64,000 bases of DNA from assembly GCF_001027545.1 (NCBI RefSeq), contig NZ_CP009498.1, positions 1-64,000 on the forward strand, written 5' to 3'. Under the pieces are notes generated by a model that saw nothing but the letters and a program-made list of their open reading frames with translations, did no database searches and was not told where the DNA came from. How positions within the stretch are numbered: the stretch's first letter is position 1; the number at the start of each line of letters is the position of its first letter. Below, piece by piece: positions 1-9,315 of this stretch. Made by a program: the position numbers and the translations under genes. Origin of the DNA: Endomicrobium proavitum (GTDB lineage Bacteria; Elusimicrobiota; Endomicrobiia; Endomicrobiales; Endomicrobiaceae).

Positions 1-3000
1 ATGAAAACAATTTTGCGTGCAGTCATTACATTTTTTGTATGCGTCTGTCATACCGTGCTTGACACGGTATCCATGTTAAATAAAAAATGGATTCCGATTT
101 TCATCGGAAGCAGGAAAGCCGTTACTTTCTCCTTACTCCTTGCTACTTTTTCCTTGTTTTTGGCAGCGCCAAAAACCAATGCCCAAACATCTGTAAATAA
201 CTTCGCAGATTTTATAGCCATAACAACCACAACAAACAATTACGACATATCTTTAACCGGCGATATCTTCTTTTCCGGCGGTAATTTTAATGTTTTAAGC
301 GGAACAATTACCGGAAACGGATACGTGTTAGACGGGCAAAATGTAAATGCCGGAGTTCTGCTTACTTCCGGAAATAATTTATTTTTTTATGGCCCCATAA
401 CATTTCAAAACTTTTCAAAAATAGTAGGTAGCAGCGGAACAGCAGCTCAAGGAGGGGCGTTATTTGTAGCGGGAGCATATAATGCATATTCAGATAGCAC
501 AACCATCTTAAATTTTACAAATGCAATAATAAGCTTTACAAGCAATACGGTAAGAAGTGGGGTCAACGGAGCAGCAGCACAAGGCGGAGGATTATTTGTA
601 GGCGGAGTAGTCTCTGCCAGCGCAGGTATTGGAGCAAACCATTCCAGCAGCAGCGGCACAGCGATAGTAAATTTTACATCATCAACAATAAACTTCACAA
701 GCAATACAGTAGCAAGTGGAAACAATGGAACAGTCGCGCAAGGCGGAGGCTTATTTGTAGGAGGAGCGGTGTCAGCCGGAACATATAGTAATGGAGTAAA
801 CAATTCCAGCGGCGGCACAGCAATAGTAAACTTTACATCGTCAACAATAAACTTCACAAGCAATACGTTGGTAGTGAGTGGAAACACTGATGGAACGGCG
901 GCGCAAGGCGGAGGACTCTTTGTAGGAGGAGCGGTGTCTGCCGGAACATATGGTACCGGAGTAAGCAATTCCAGTAACAGCACAGCAATAGTAAACTTTA
1001 TATTGTCAACAATAAACTTTACAAGCAATACGGTAACGAATACAAATCAGGGAACCGTTGCGCAAGGCGGAGGGCTCTTTGTAGGCGGAGCGGTCGCAGC
1101 CGGAGTACGTGCTGGAACAAACAATGCCAGTAGCGCCACAGCGATAGTAAACTTTACATCGTCAACAATAAATTTTGCAGGCAATATAGCAAAGAGCGGA
1201 TCTGCTGCAACAGCCGCGCAAGGCGGAGGACTGTTTGTAGGAGGAGCGGTTGCAGCCGGAGCAAATGATACTACTGGAACAAACAATGCCAGCAGCGGTA
1301 CAGCGATAGTAAACTTTGTATTGTCAACAATAAACTTCACAAGCAATACGGTAAGGGGTGGAGATGCCGGAACAGCAGCGCAAGGCGGAGGGTTATTTGT
1401 AGGAGGAGCAGTCGCAGCCGGAGGAATGGGTGCTAGTAAAAATTTCAGCAGCAGCGGTGCAGCGATAGTAAGCTTTACATCATCAACAATAAACTTTGCA
1501 GGCAATATGTTAATTGTTGACGGATCTAATGGAAGCTCCACACAAGGCGGAGGGTTATTTGTAGGAGGAGCGGTCGCAGCTAGCTCATATGGTAATGGAG
1601 TAAATAATTCCAGTAACAGTACAGCAATAGTAACTTTCACAGATTCAAAAGTTAATATAGACGGTAACGCCGCGCAAGACGGCGGAGGAATGTTTATAAG
1701 CGGTTCAGTATCAACAGGTAGCTTTTATGGTATCGGCGTGGCCACCAACGGCGTAGCGCAAGTAAATTTTACCGGTTCAACAATAGCAATAACAGGCAAC
1801 GTAGCAAGCGTGCAAGGCGGAGGAATATATATAGCGGGAAATTATGGAGCAGGTTCCAGCGGAGGGCAAGCAAGCCTAATATTTGAGAATGCACAAGTTT
1901 CATTTACAAGCAACACGGCAACAAGCGGAAGCGCAATATACGCAAATAACGGTTCAACGGTAGTGTTTAAAAACTCGGATGTAAAATTTATAGAAAACGT
2001 TACGATAGGGGCAACAACGGAAAACGGAGGAGCGGTTAGCGTAGAGCGACGTTCTAAAGTTATTTTTTCATCCGGAACAACGGAATTCAAAGATAATACG
2101 GCATCAAGAGGATCGGGAGTATATGTTAGAAGCAGCAGCACAGTAGAGTTCATCTACGGGGATGTAAAATTTGATAATTCATATATATATGTAGTTATGG
2201 ATTCAACAATAAGTTTTAGCAGCAGCAATGTGTTGTTGAGTAATAATAATACGGGCGCCCGCGCAACGTCAGTAGGAAGTAGAGCGTGGTTTTTAGTTAA
2301 CAGCAGTACGGTTGAATATGTAAATAATAATAGTGATAACGGCGCTGCAATATTTTTAGATAGTAAAGGAAGTGCAGTATTTTATAGAAGTAATGTTAAT
2401 TTTAGCAGCAATACGGCTGACGATAGCGGAGGAGCGATAGGGTCAAGATATTTTTCAACCGGTTCCGGTAATATGGCATTTGAAGGCGGAGTAGTAAATT
2501 TCAATTATAACACAGCGGGAAGCGCCGGCGGAGCAATATATATAGCAGCTAGTTCAACAATGAGCTTTACAGGAACAACGGTAACATTCCAAGGAAACAG
2601 CGCGCGGCAAGGAGGAGCAGTAAATGCAGTTAGCAATTCAAGCTTTATTTTTACGGGCGGAGCAGTAGAATTCTTGTGGAACAATACAACAAACGGAAAC
2701 GGTGTAGTGTATTGGGACACAAGTTCATACGTTGGGTTAGAAAATGCAAAAATAACAAAAGCAATAGGGAACCAAGCCAACAACGGCGGATTTTTATATT
2801 TGGTAAACCAAGGAACGTGGAGCTTTGCAAATATAGATATGTCGTCAAACACAGCGCGAAGCGGATACGGAGGAGCGTTGTATTTGAATAGCGCAACAGT
2901 AGTATTTAGCGGAACAAATACAATTAGTTATAACACAGCAAACAGCTACGGCGGAGCAATACAAGCGTTTGATACAAAGAATATAGATTTCAGTTTGGCA

Positions 3001-6000
3001 ACGCTCAAAGCGGAAGGAAACATGTCGGCGGCAGGCGGATTTCTGTATGCGGTAAATACGGGAACAATAACATTTGGAGCGGCAGAATTTTACGCAAACA
3101 CAACAACGGCAAGCGGAAGCGGAGGAGCGCTCTACGCAGGGCCGAACGCGCAATTTAATTTTATAGCAACAACAACAACGTTTGAAAACAACATGGCAGG
3201 AAACGTAGGAGGAGCGCTGTATATATTAAACAGCACAAACGGATATATAAAATCGGCGAACACGCTGGTATTTAAAAACAACAAACAAACCGCCGCCGGA
3301 GGAGCAGGAGGAGGAGCAATATATATATTGTCGTCGCTGTCAACAATATTTGAAGCGCCTGTAATGAATTTTGACGGAAACACAGCGGTAGGAAACGGCG
3401 GAGCGGCAATGATAAATTTAAGCGCGGCGCAGTTTTTAGGAAGCGGGGAAATAAAGTTTAGCAATAATATAGCCAAAGGAAACGGAGCAAGCGCGGGAGG
3501 AGGGGCGTTATTTCTAAACGGAGCGCAAGCGTATTTTGATAATAGGGAAGTTACATTTTACAATAACCAGTCGTCGCCGTTAAATGCAGGAGGACAAAGC
3601 GGAGGCGGAGGAGCGTTGTACCTATATTCAATAGCAACGGGCACGTCGGCATACGTGGAGTTTAACGGAAAAACAAATTTTACGTCAAACACGGCGGTAG
3701 AACGAGGCGGAGCAATAGCAATGCACGGGCAGGTAAAAGTATCAAGCGCAGTATTTAACGAGGACGTATATTTCGGATATAACAGCGCAGCCAACGGGGT
3801 AGGCGGAGCAATAAGCATGATAGGGCCTATAGGAAACAAATTGGTATTTAACGGAAATACAACGGAATTTAAAGGAAACGAAGCCAAAAACGCAGGATGG
3901 GACGGAGCGGTAGGAGGAGCAATAAGCGCAGGGGACGCGTCGGATTCTGCGGTAGAATTTAATTCGCAAATAACGTCGTTTACGGCAAACAAAGCGTATG
4001 GAGCAGGGGCGTTGAACTTAACGCAAAGCAGCGTGGCGTTTAGTAAGGAAGTATATTTTACAAGCAACGCGGCAAAGTTTGCAGGCGGAGGGGTAGCAGT
4101 AGTAAAAACAGGGCAAAGTTACATATTCGGGTCAACGGCAGTATTTAGCGAAAACACGGCGGCAACCGACGGAGGGGCGCTGTATAATTATCAAGGAATA
4201 ATAGAAACGAAAGGCAATACAATATTTAAGGGAAATAAAGCGCAAGCAAGCGCAGGAGCAATATATAATTATGAGGGATTGGTAAATTTAGGGGGAAACG
4301 TTGTATTTGAAGCAAACCAAGCGGAAGTATCGGGAGGAGCGCTGTATGCGGACGCAGCGGCGAGCGAAATACAATTTGCAGATGGCAGCACAATAACGTT
4401 TAAAGGAAATAAAGCAACGCAAAACGGCGGAGCGATATATGCAACAGCGGGAGCAAAAATAGTATTTTCTTCAGGCATAGCGCAGTTGGTAGTTGCCGGC
4501 AACACAGCGGCCAAAGGCGGGTTTATAGCGGTAGAAAACGCAACGGCAACGTTTGACGGCGGGAATTTCAGTTTTAGCAATTCAACGGCGTCAATATCCG
4601 GAGGATTCTTGTATGCGGCAAATAATGCAATAGCCAATTTTGAAAATATATATGCATCATCAAACAGCGCAGCATTAGGCGGATTTATAGCAGCGGAAAG
4701 CGGAGCAATAATAAATATTACAGGCTCAACAATATCGGCAAACGTAGCAACCAGCAGCGGAGGGGCGATATATTTATCAAACAACAGCGTTGCAAATTTT
4801 AACGGCGATGTATTATTTGCAACAAATACGGCATCGTTTGGCGGCGGCGCAATATATATGGAAAACAGCAGCGCAAGTTTTACCGCAAATGCAATTTTTG
4901 ATTACAACGGTTCCGTCAGCGGAGCGGTTATGCAAGCGGTAAATTCGCAAATATATTTTACGGGCGTTTCATCTTTTACAAATAATTATAATGCAGGAAG
5001 CGAATATAACAATACAGATCGTGGAGCGGTATATTTGTTAAACAGCACAGCAACGTTCAATGATACTTATTTTATAGGAAATACCGGCGCGTATTACGAC
5101 ATTGCCGGAGGAGCGTTGAATTCGGATAATGCAATAATTCAGTTTTTAGGAAATATAACGGTGTTTGCCGGTAATAGGGCAAGACAAGCAAATTCGGCGG
5201 CATATATGCTTGGCGCGAAAGTTTCAAATTCAACGGTATTGTTTAAGAGCACAACTACAATTTTCAATGGAAATTCTTTTTGGGCGGACAATTCAACGGT
5301 AACGTTCTCCGGAAATTATGTAGAGTTTTCAAGCAACAATATTAACAACACAAGCGGCGGAGCAATAAGATCGGTTAATGCGGATATATTATTTGAAAAC
5401 GTGCAGGTAGTTTTCAATGATAATCAGGCTAGACCAGGCTATATGACGCCAAGCGAATATTCTGCTTACGGAGGGGCAATAGCAAACATCGGCGGAAGAA
5501 TAAGTTTTGTTAACGCGCCGGTTTTATTTGAAGGCAACGTTGCGGATATATATTCAAATGCATATTCACGCAACATATTCGGAGGAGCAATATATAATGC
5601 TAACGGGGGAATAATAACAATAGGTTCTGCAACGTTTGTAGGTAACGTTGCGTATAGCTCCGGAGGAGCAGTATATAACGCGAGCATATACAATATGGAA
5701 ACCGGCATAGGCGACATAATATATGAAGGCAACACTGCAGGTTTTGCAGGCAACGACATATATAATATAGGAACAATAAATATAAACGGCGGAGCAAAAG
5801 GCGTGTACATATACGACGGAATGTATTCGTCAAACATAGTAAATAAATACAATGCAGGCGTATTGTATTTAAGCAGCGGAAATTATTTCAGCACAATATT
5901 TAACCAAAGCTCCGGAACAACGTTGATAGACAAAGCGGAAGTAACAATAGAAAACGCTGTGTGGAACGTAGCCACATCATCAGGCGTCCGTGTAACGACG

Positions 6001-8838
6001 TCGGCGGTAACAACTACAAACACGGCGGTGAAGTTTGACAAAAACATAAATACCGATGGAGGCGCATTGTATGCTTATGCGTCAACAATAACATTTAACG
6101 GCAACACAGTAATATTTGAAAGCAACACAGCAAGTAATTACGGAGGAGCGCTATACGCAGAAAATTCAAGCGTAACGTTTAATAATGCGCAGATAAATTT
6201 CACAAGCAACGCCGCAGTGGATGGAGGAGCAATCTACAGCAACTTGGCGAACATAACATTTAACAACGGCAACGCAACGTTTACAAACAACAAAGCGCTA
6301 ACGGGAAGCGGAGGAGCAATCTACGCAGTGGACGATTTGGTCTTTGACGGAGCAAACGTAGATTTCACCGGAAACGAAGCGTTGAGCGGAAACGGAGGAG
6401 CAATATTTGCCGACGACACAATACTAACAATAAAGAACGCAGTGATGACGTTTATGAACAACAAAGCATTGCTTGGCGGAGCAGTGTACGCAAGCAACAA
6501 TTCAAATATAACGTTGTCGGGAAGAGGAAACTTCACAGGAAATGAAGCAGCAACAAATGGAGCGGCAGTCTATGTAACAGGCGGCAGCACAGTAACAATA
6601 GAAGCCGCAAACGGCGATATAATATTTAGCGGCAACAAAGCCGCCGGCACACCAAACGATATATACGCGGACAACAATAGCCGACTAAACTTAATAACCT
6701 CCGGAACCAACACAATAAGTATAGCAGGAGGAATATTAAGCAACACAGCGGGCACGGCAATAGAAGTAAACAAAACCGGAACAGGAACGCTCTTGCTTGG
6801 AAGCGATAACGAAGTCTGGGGCGACTTTACGGCGACAGCGGGAAAAGTGGTGCTGTTAGAAAGCGCAACGTTTAAAGCAAACAACATAATATTTAACGGA
6901 GCCGAGTTAGACATGACCGACGCCGACCTGTATGATAACTTGCACGTAAACGTAGCAACGGCAACAACGATGTTTGCAAGCAATACAAGCTTGTTAATGG
7001 ACATATTTAAAAACGGAAACAACGACCAAATATTTGCAAGCTCGGCGCAAATAGGAGGGAATTTGCAAATAAAAGCGCACTTTGGGGTGTACAATAATCA
7101 GGAATACCATTTGATAATGTCGAGTGAAAACGCGATAAACGGAACGTTTGCAAACGCAACGTTTGTATATGTAGGAACAGGAGCATTTAGCTATCAAGTG
7201 AAGTATAACGATATAACGGATTGGACAGGCGTAGTGAGAATAATAGTAAACGGAATAAACAAAGGGGACTTCCAAAACTTGCCGAAGTTAACGTTCAACC
7301 AAAGCGAAGTGGCAAAAACGTGGGACGAATTATCAATAATTCTGCCGACAAACGACTTGGAAAAAATAATGGAAGCAACGGCAAACTTAAGCGACCAAGA
7401 AGAACAAAAGAAAGTGCTGGCAATAGCGTCAGGCTACTTCCACAGCAACGTAATAAAGTCTGCAGCGTTGGACAGCGACAATAACGAGTTGTATGACAGA
7501 ATAAAAAACCACAGCACAAGGGAACACACAAACAGCGCAATATGGGCGCAAGTAACCGGAGGAAACACAAAGTTAGGCGGCGACGAAAACAGCCTTGGCG
7601 AATACAAAGATAATAGATATGGAGTAATGGCAGGGTTTGACATATACTTTGGAAGCATGAGCAGCATAAACAAAACGATGTTGGGAATATATGTAAACTA
7701 TAAAGACCAAAGCATGAACCAAGAAGCAAGCAAAGCAACGCTAAATAAAATAGGCGGCGGATTATACGGCGGCTACATAGAAGAAAGCTACGAAATAAAA
7801 GCAATGATAGGCGGAAGTAAGGATAGTTACGAAACAACAAGAAATATAGCAATAAGTCAGTACCTGCCGGTACCGCCATACGCCGACAGAAACGCAAAAG
7901 CCAACTACGAAGGCTTCACGTTAGGAGCAGACGTGGAAGGCGCATTGAAATACAAAATAGGAAACAACACAAACTTCAGACCATACGCAGGAGCAGAATT
8001 AAAGAACGTGAGCTACGACGGCTTCACAGAAACCGGAGCAAACGGATTAAACCTAAAAGTAGAAGCAGGCAACTATTTAAGAACAACCGCGCGAGTAGGA
8101 GCGGGAGTAAACTACGACGATAAGACATGGGCAGGATATGTAAACTTGGAAGGAAAATACTTATTAACAGGAAAGAAATACGAAATAGAAAGCGTATTTG
8201 AAGGAACGGAAGTGAAGTTCTTAAGCCGAGGCTACGAAGAAAACGGGTTGATATTAGGAGCAACATTAGGCGGAAGCGTGAGAATAACCGAAGGTCTAAA
8301 ATTCTTCATAAACGCCAACGCCCACACAGCCGAAAAGTTCACAAACCTCTACGCCAACGCGGGTTTGAGATACAATTTCTGCGGAATAACGCATAAAGAA
8401 AAAGAAGAACCCGTCCCCGCGCCGGTGGTGGTGGTAGAACAGGCGAAGCCTGAAATAATAGAACAACCAAAGCCTGCTGTGGAAGCAGGCAAGAAGCAGA
8501 TACAGCCATACAGATCAAGGGCAGTAAACTTTGACACAAACAAATATTTGTTGAAGAGCAATCATATAATGAGCATAAAAGAGCATGCGGAATATATAAA
8601 GCAGCATGAGTATAAGAAGATAACAATAGAAGGACACACAGACAGCACGGGAAATGAGAAAGTAAATCAGCCGCTGTCGGAAAGAAGAGCGCAGAGCGTG
8701 TATAATGAGTTGGCAAACAACGGAATACCAAAAGAGAAAATGGAAATAGTAGGACATTCGTCAAAGAACCCGGTTGATACCAACAAAACAAAAGAAGGAA
8801 GAGCCAACAACAGAAGAGTAGAAATATTTGTAGAATAA
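1..8838 (+). CDS. Giant Pmp-like autotransporter adhesin with C-terminal OmpA domain
   Basis: A 2945-residue surface protein beginning at the first base of the window. An N-terminal signal region (about residues 1-62, hydrophobic stretch near 40-56, possible cleavage after TNAQ) is followed by roughly 2400 residues of short beta-helix repeats. These are rich in GGAI/GGAL and FxxN motifs, the signature pair of chlamydial polymorphic membrane protein repeats. Residues about 145-600 hold near-identical GGGLFVGGAV units. A beta-barrel-like domain runs about 2511-2791 and ends in LRYNF. A Pro/Glu/Val-rich linker then leads to an OmpA-type peptidoglycan-binding domain (about 2838-2945, with EGHTDSTG and NRRVEIFV). 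Classical autotransporters end at the barrel, so the periplasmic OmpA extension is unusual and would anchor the protein to the cell wall. A palindromic repeat lies in the signal region, so the start (ATG at 1 or at 73) is uncertain. Adhesion is inferred from architecture. Confidence 0.85.
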   Translation: MKTILRAVITFFVCVCHTVLDTVSMLNKKWIPIFIGSRKAVTFSLLLATFSLFLAAPKTNAQTSVNNFADFIAITTTTNNYDISLTGDIFFSGGNFNVLSGTITGNGYVLDGQNVNAGVLLTSGNNLFFYGPITFQNFSKIVGSSGTAAQGGALFVAGAYNAYSDSTTILNFTNAIISFTSNTVRSGVNGAAAQGGGLFVGGVVSASAGIGANHSSSSGTAIVNFTSSTINFTSNTVASGNNGTVAQGGGLFVGGAVSAGTYSNGVNNSSGGTAIVNFTSSTINFTSNTLVVSGNTDGTAAQGGGLFVGGAVSAGTYGTGVSNSSNSTAIVNFILSTINFTSNTVTNTNQGTVAQGGGLFVGGAVAAGVRAGTNNASSATAIVNFTSSTINFAGNIAKSGSAATAAQGGGLFVGGAVAAGANDTTGTNNASSGTAIVNFVLSTINFTSNTVRGGDAGTAAQGGGLFVGGAVAAGGMGASKNFSSSGAAIVSFTSSTINFAGNMLIVDGSNGSSTQGGGLFVGGAVAASSYGNGVNNSSNSTAIVTFTDSKVNIDGNAAQDGGGMFISGSVSTGSFYGIGVATNGVAQVNFTGSTIAITGNVASVQGGGIYIAGNYGAGSSGGQASLIFENAQVSFTSNTATSGSAIYANNGSTVVFKNSDVKFIENVTIGATTENGGAVSVERRSKVIFSSGTTEFKDNTASRGSGVYVRSSSTVEFIYGDVKFDNSYIYVVMDSTISFSSSNVLLSNNNTGARATSVGSRAWFLVNSSTVEYVNNNSDNGAAIFLDSKGSAVFYRSNVNFSSNTADDSGGAIGSRYFSTGSGNMAFEGGVVNFNYNTAGSAGGAIYIAASSTMSFTGTTVTFQGNSARQGGAVNAVSNSSFIFTGGAVEFLWNNTTNGNGVVYWDTSSYVGLENAKITKAIGNQANNGGFLYLVNQGTWSFANIDMSSNTARSGYGGALYLNSATVVFSGTNTISYNTANSYGGAIQAFDTKNIDFSLATLKAEGNMSAAGGFLYAVNTGTITFGAAEFYANTTTASGSGGALYAGPNAQFNFIATTTTFENNMAGNVGGALYILNSTNGYIKSANTLVFKNNKQTAAGGAGGGAIYILSSLSTIFEAPVMNFDGNTAVGNGGAAMINLSAAQFLGSGEIKFSNNIAKGNGASAGGGALFLNGAQAYFDNREVTFYNNQSSPLNAGGQSGGGGALYLYSIATGTSAYVEFNGKTNFTSNTAVERGGAIAMHGQVKVSSAVFNEDVYFGYNSAANGVGGAISMIGPIGNKLVFNGNTTEFKGNEAKNAGWDGAVGGAISAGDASDSAVEFNSQITSFTANKAYGAGALNLTQSSVAFSKEVYFTSNAAKFAGGGVAVVKTGQSYIFGSTAVFSENTAATDGGALYNYQGIIETKGNTIFKGNKAQASAGAIYNYEGLVNLGGNVVFEANQAEVSGGALYADAAASEIQFADGSTITFKGNKATQNGGAIYATAGAKIVFSSGIAQLVVAGNTAAKGGFIAVENATATFDGGNFSFSNSTASISGGFLYAANNAIANFENIYASSNSAALGGFIAAESGAIINITGSTISANVATSSGGAIYLSNNSVANFNGDVLFATNTASFGGGAIYMENSSASFTANAIFDYNGSVSGAVMQAVNSQIYFTGVSSFTNNYNAGSEYNNTDRGAVYLLNSTATFNDTYFIGNTGAYYDIAGGALNSDNAIIQFLGNITVFAGNRARQANSAAYMLGAKVSNSTVLFKSTTTIFNGNSFWADNSTVTFSGNYVEFSSNNINNTSGGAIRSVNADILFENVQVVFNDNQARPGYMTPSEYSAYGGAIANIGGRISFVNAPVLFEGNVADIYSNAYSRNIFGGAIYNANGGIITIGSATFVGNVAYSSGGAVYNASIYNMETGIGDIIYEGNTAGFAGNDIYNIGTININGGAKGVYIYDGMYSSNIVNKYNAGVLYLSSGNYFSTIFNQSSGTTLIDKAEVTIENAVWNVATSSGVRVTTSAVTTTNTAVKFDKNINTDGGALYAYASTITFNGNTVIFESNTASNYGGALYAENSSVTFNNAQINFTSNAAVDGGAIYSNLANITFNNGNATFTNNKALTGSGGAIYAVDDLVFDGANVDFTGNEALSGNGGAIFADDTILTIKNAVMTFMNNKALLGGAVYASNNSNITLSGRGNFTGNEAATNGAAVYVTGGSTVTIEAANGDIIFSGNKAAGTPNDIYADNNSRLNLITSGTNTISIAGGILSNTAGTAIEVNKTGTGTLLLGSDNEVWGDFTATAGKVVLLESATFKANNIIFNGAELDMTDADLYDNLHVNVATATTMFASNTSLLMDIFKNGNNDQIFASSAQIGGNLQIKAHFGVYNNQEYHLIMSSENAINGTFANATFVYVGTGAFSYQVKYNDITDWTGVVRIIVNGINKGDFQNLPKLTFNQSEVAKTWDELSIILPTNDLEKIMEATANLSDQEEQKKVLAIASGYFHSNVIKSAALDSDNNELYDRIKNHSTREHTNSAIWAQVTGGNTKLGGDENSLGEYKDNRYGVMAGFDIYFGSMSSINKTMLGIYVNYKDQSMNQEASKATLNKIGGGLYGGYIEESYEIKAMIGGSKDSYETTRNIAISQYLPVPPYADRNAKANYEGFTLGADVEGALKYKIGNNTNFRPYAGAELKNVSYDGFTETGANGLNLKVEAGNYLRTTARVGAGVNYDDKTWAGYVNLEGKYLLTGKKYEIESVFEGTEVKFLSRGYEENGLILGATLGGSVRITEGLKFFINANAHTAEKFTNLYANAGLRYNFCGITHKEKEEPVPAPVVVVEQAKPEIIEQPKPAVEAGKKQIQPYRSRAVNFDTNKYLLKSNHIMSIKEHAEYIKQHEYKKITIEGHTDSTGNEKVNQPLSERRAQSVYNELANNGIPKEKMEIVGHSSKNPVDTNKTKEGRANNRRVEIFVE
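46..109 (+). repeat. Palindromic repeat pair inside autotransporter signal region
   Basis: Two small hairpins lie within the coding sequence. TGTCAT at 46-51 is followed by a stem (ATACCGTG at 50-57 pairing with CACGGTAT at 63-70) and ATCCA at 69-73. An opposite-facing unit starts with TGGAT at 88-92 and has the stem TTCCGAT/ATCGGAA (92-98 and 103-109). The framework matches the intergenic copies elsewhere in this window. It encodes about 20 residues in the middle of the signal region. Confidence 0.65.
440..1700 (+). repeat. Tandem repeats of about 160 bp inside the autotransporter gene
   Basis: About seven to eight head-to-tail units recur at roughly 155-165 bp spacing. Their GGCGGAGG-containing cores lie near 585, 742, 907, 1065, 1224, 1385 and 1545. 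Each unit encodes AQGGGLFVGGAV, a variable Ala/Gly/Asn/Ser-rich loop, then TAIVNF..STINF and SNT or GN. DNA identity between units is high, which favours recombination and copy-number change. Unit borders are approximate. Confidence 0.8.
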
Positions 8839-8842
8839 CTAA

Positions 8843-8955
8843 AACGGCAAAGTGAAAAGTGACACACTTGTGTGTCATTGCCGAAATCCGTAATCGGCAA
8901 TCCACGTTTGCTAAATATTAGATGTATGCATTATATCTTTAAAAGTGAGAAGTGG
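8843..8955 (+). repeat. Dispersed composite repeat, type A
   Basis: About 113 bp right behind the autotransporter stop codon. It begins AACGGCAAAGTGAAAAGTGAC and contains a small palindrome (ACACACTTGTGTGT) and the core TGTCAT-TGCCGA-loop-TCGGCA-ATCCA (8873-8904). An almost identical copy lies inverted at 32551-32664, and a related type with a different but still complementary stem lies at 32313-32425 and 12409-12516. Confidence 0.85.
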
Positions 8956-8970
8956 AAATAATAACAAATA

Positions 8971-9008
8971 AAAAAACCGGAAGGGTTAAAACTTTTCCGG
9001 TTTTTTTT
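8971..9008 (+). terminator. Rho-independent terminator after the autotransporter
   Basis: AACCGGAA and TTCCGGTT form a stem around a loop of about 10 nt, followed by a run of eight T. It lies 130 bp past the autotransporter stop, and the dispersed repeat sits between gene and terminator. The same order of OmpA-domain gene, repeat and CCGGAA-type terminator recurs at 32313-32477. Confidence 0.85.
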
Positions 9009-9278
9009 GTTTGTTGCTTGTAGTTGTTAGCAGTTGCCGCTTCAGTGCGGTTTATGAGTGGAAAAATTTAATCGACGAGTCTAATTTTTATGTGTTTGAG
9101 TGCAGGAAGTGCGCTAGTTTATAAAAATTGCCGATTAAATTTTGTAACGAATGCGCTGCGGCGGCGGGCGTTTTGCTTACTTTTTTGCTCGTGAAAAAGT
9201 GAAGCAGGGTTTGGTGCGCAGCGCCCAAGGCGTTGCCTTGAATCTCAACTCAAAATAAAAAATGACAATAATTACAGA
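9009..9278. other. Non-coding gap without a recognisable gene
   Basis: No supported reading frame. The stretch is locally more GC-rich than its surroundings (9150-9240) and contains a hairpin near 9180-9203 in which ACTTTTT pairs with AAAAAGT around a GCTCG-containing loop, plus a GGCGCTGCGC-like palindromic area. It may be decayed repeat DNA. Nothing here identifies a function. Confidence 0.4.
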
Positions 9279-9307
9279 TTGAAAAAGCAATAATATTGTG
9301 TTATAAA
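9279..9307 (+). promoter_or_regulatory. Sigma70-type promoter for the CCA enzyme, predicted leaderless
   Basis: TTGAAA (9279-9284), 17-bp spacer, TATAAA (9302-9307). Only 8 nt separate the -10 box from the ATG at 9316, and there is no Shine-Dalgarno sequence between them, so transcription would start at or next to the start codon. Confidence 0.6.
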
Positions 9308-9315
9308 TAAAATGT

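Noticed and set aside
447-1640. Long minus-strand open frames opposite the autotransporter (Pro- and Val-rich)
   Set aside because: They are the antisense shadow of the GGX-rich repeats; composition is artificial (Pro/Ala from Gly codons), and there are no ribosome-binding sites or family motifs.
440-1700. CRISPR array
   Set aside because: The regular spacing of about 160 bp comes from protein-coding repeats in one continuous reading frame; units are too long and the spacers are not unique.
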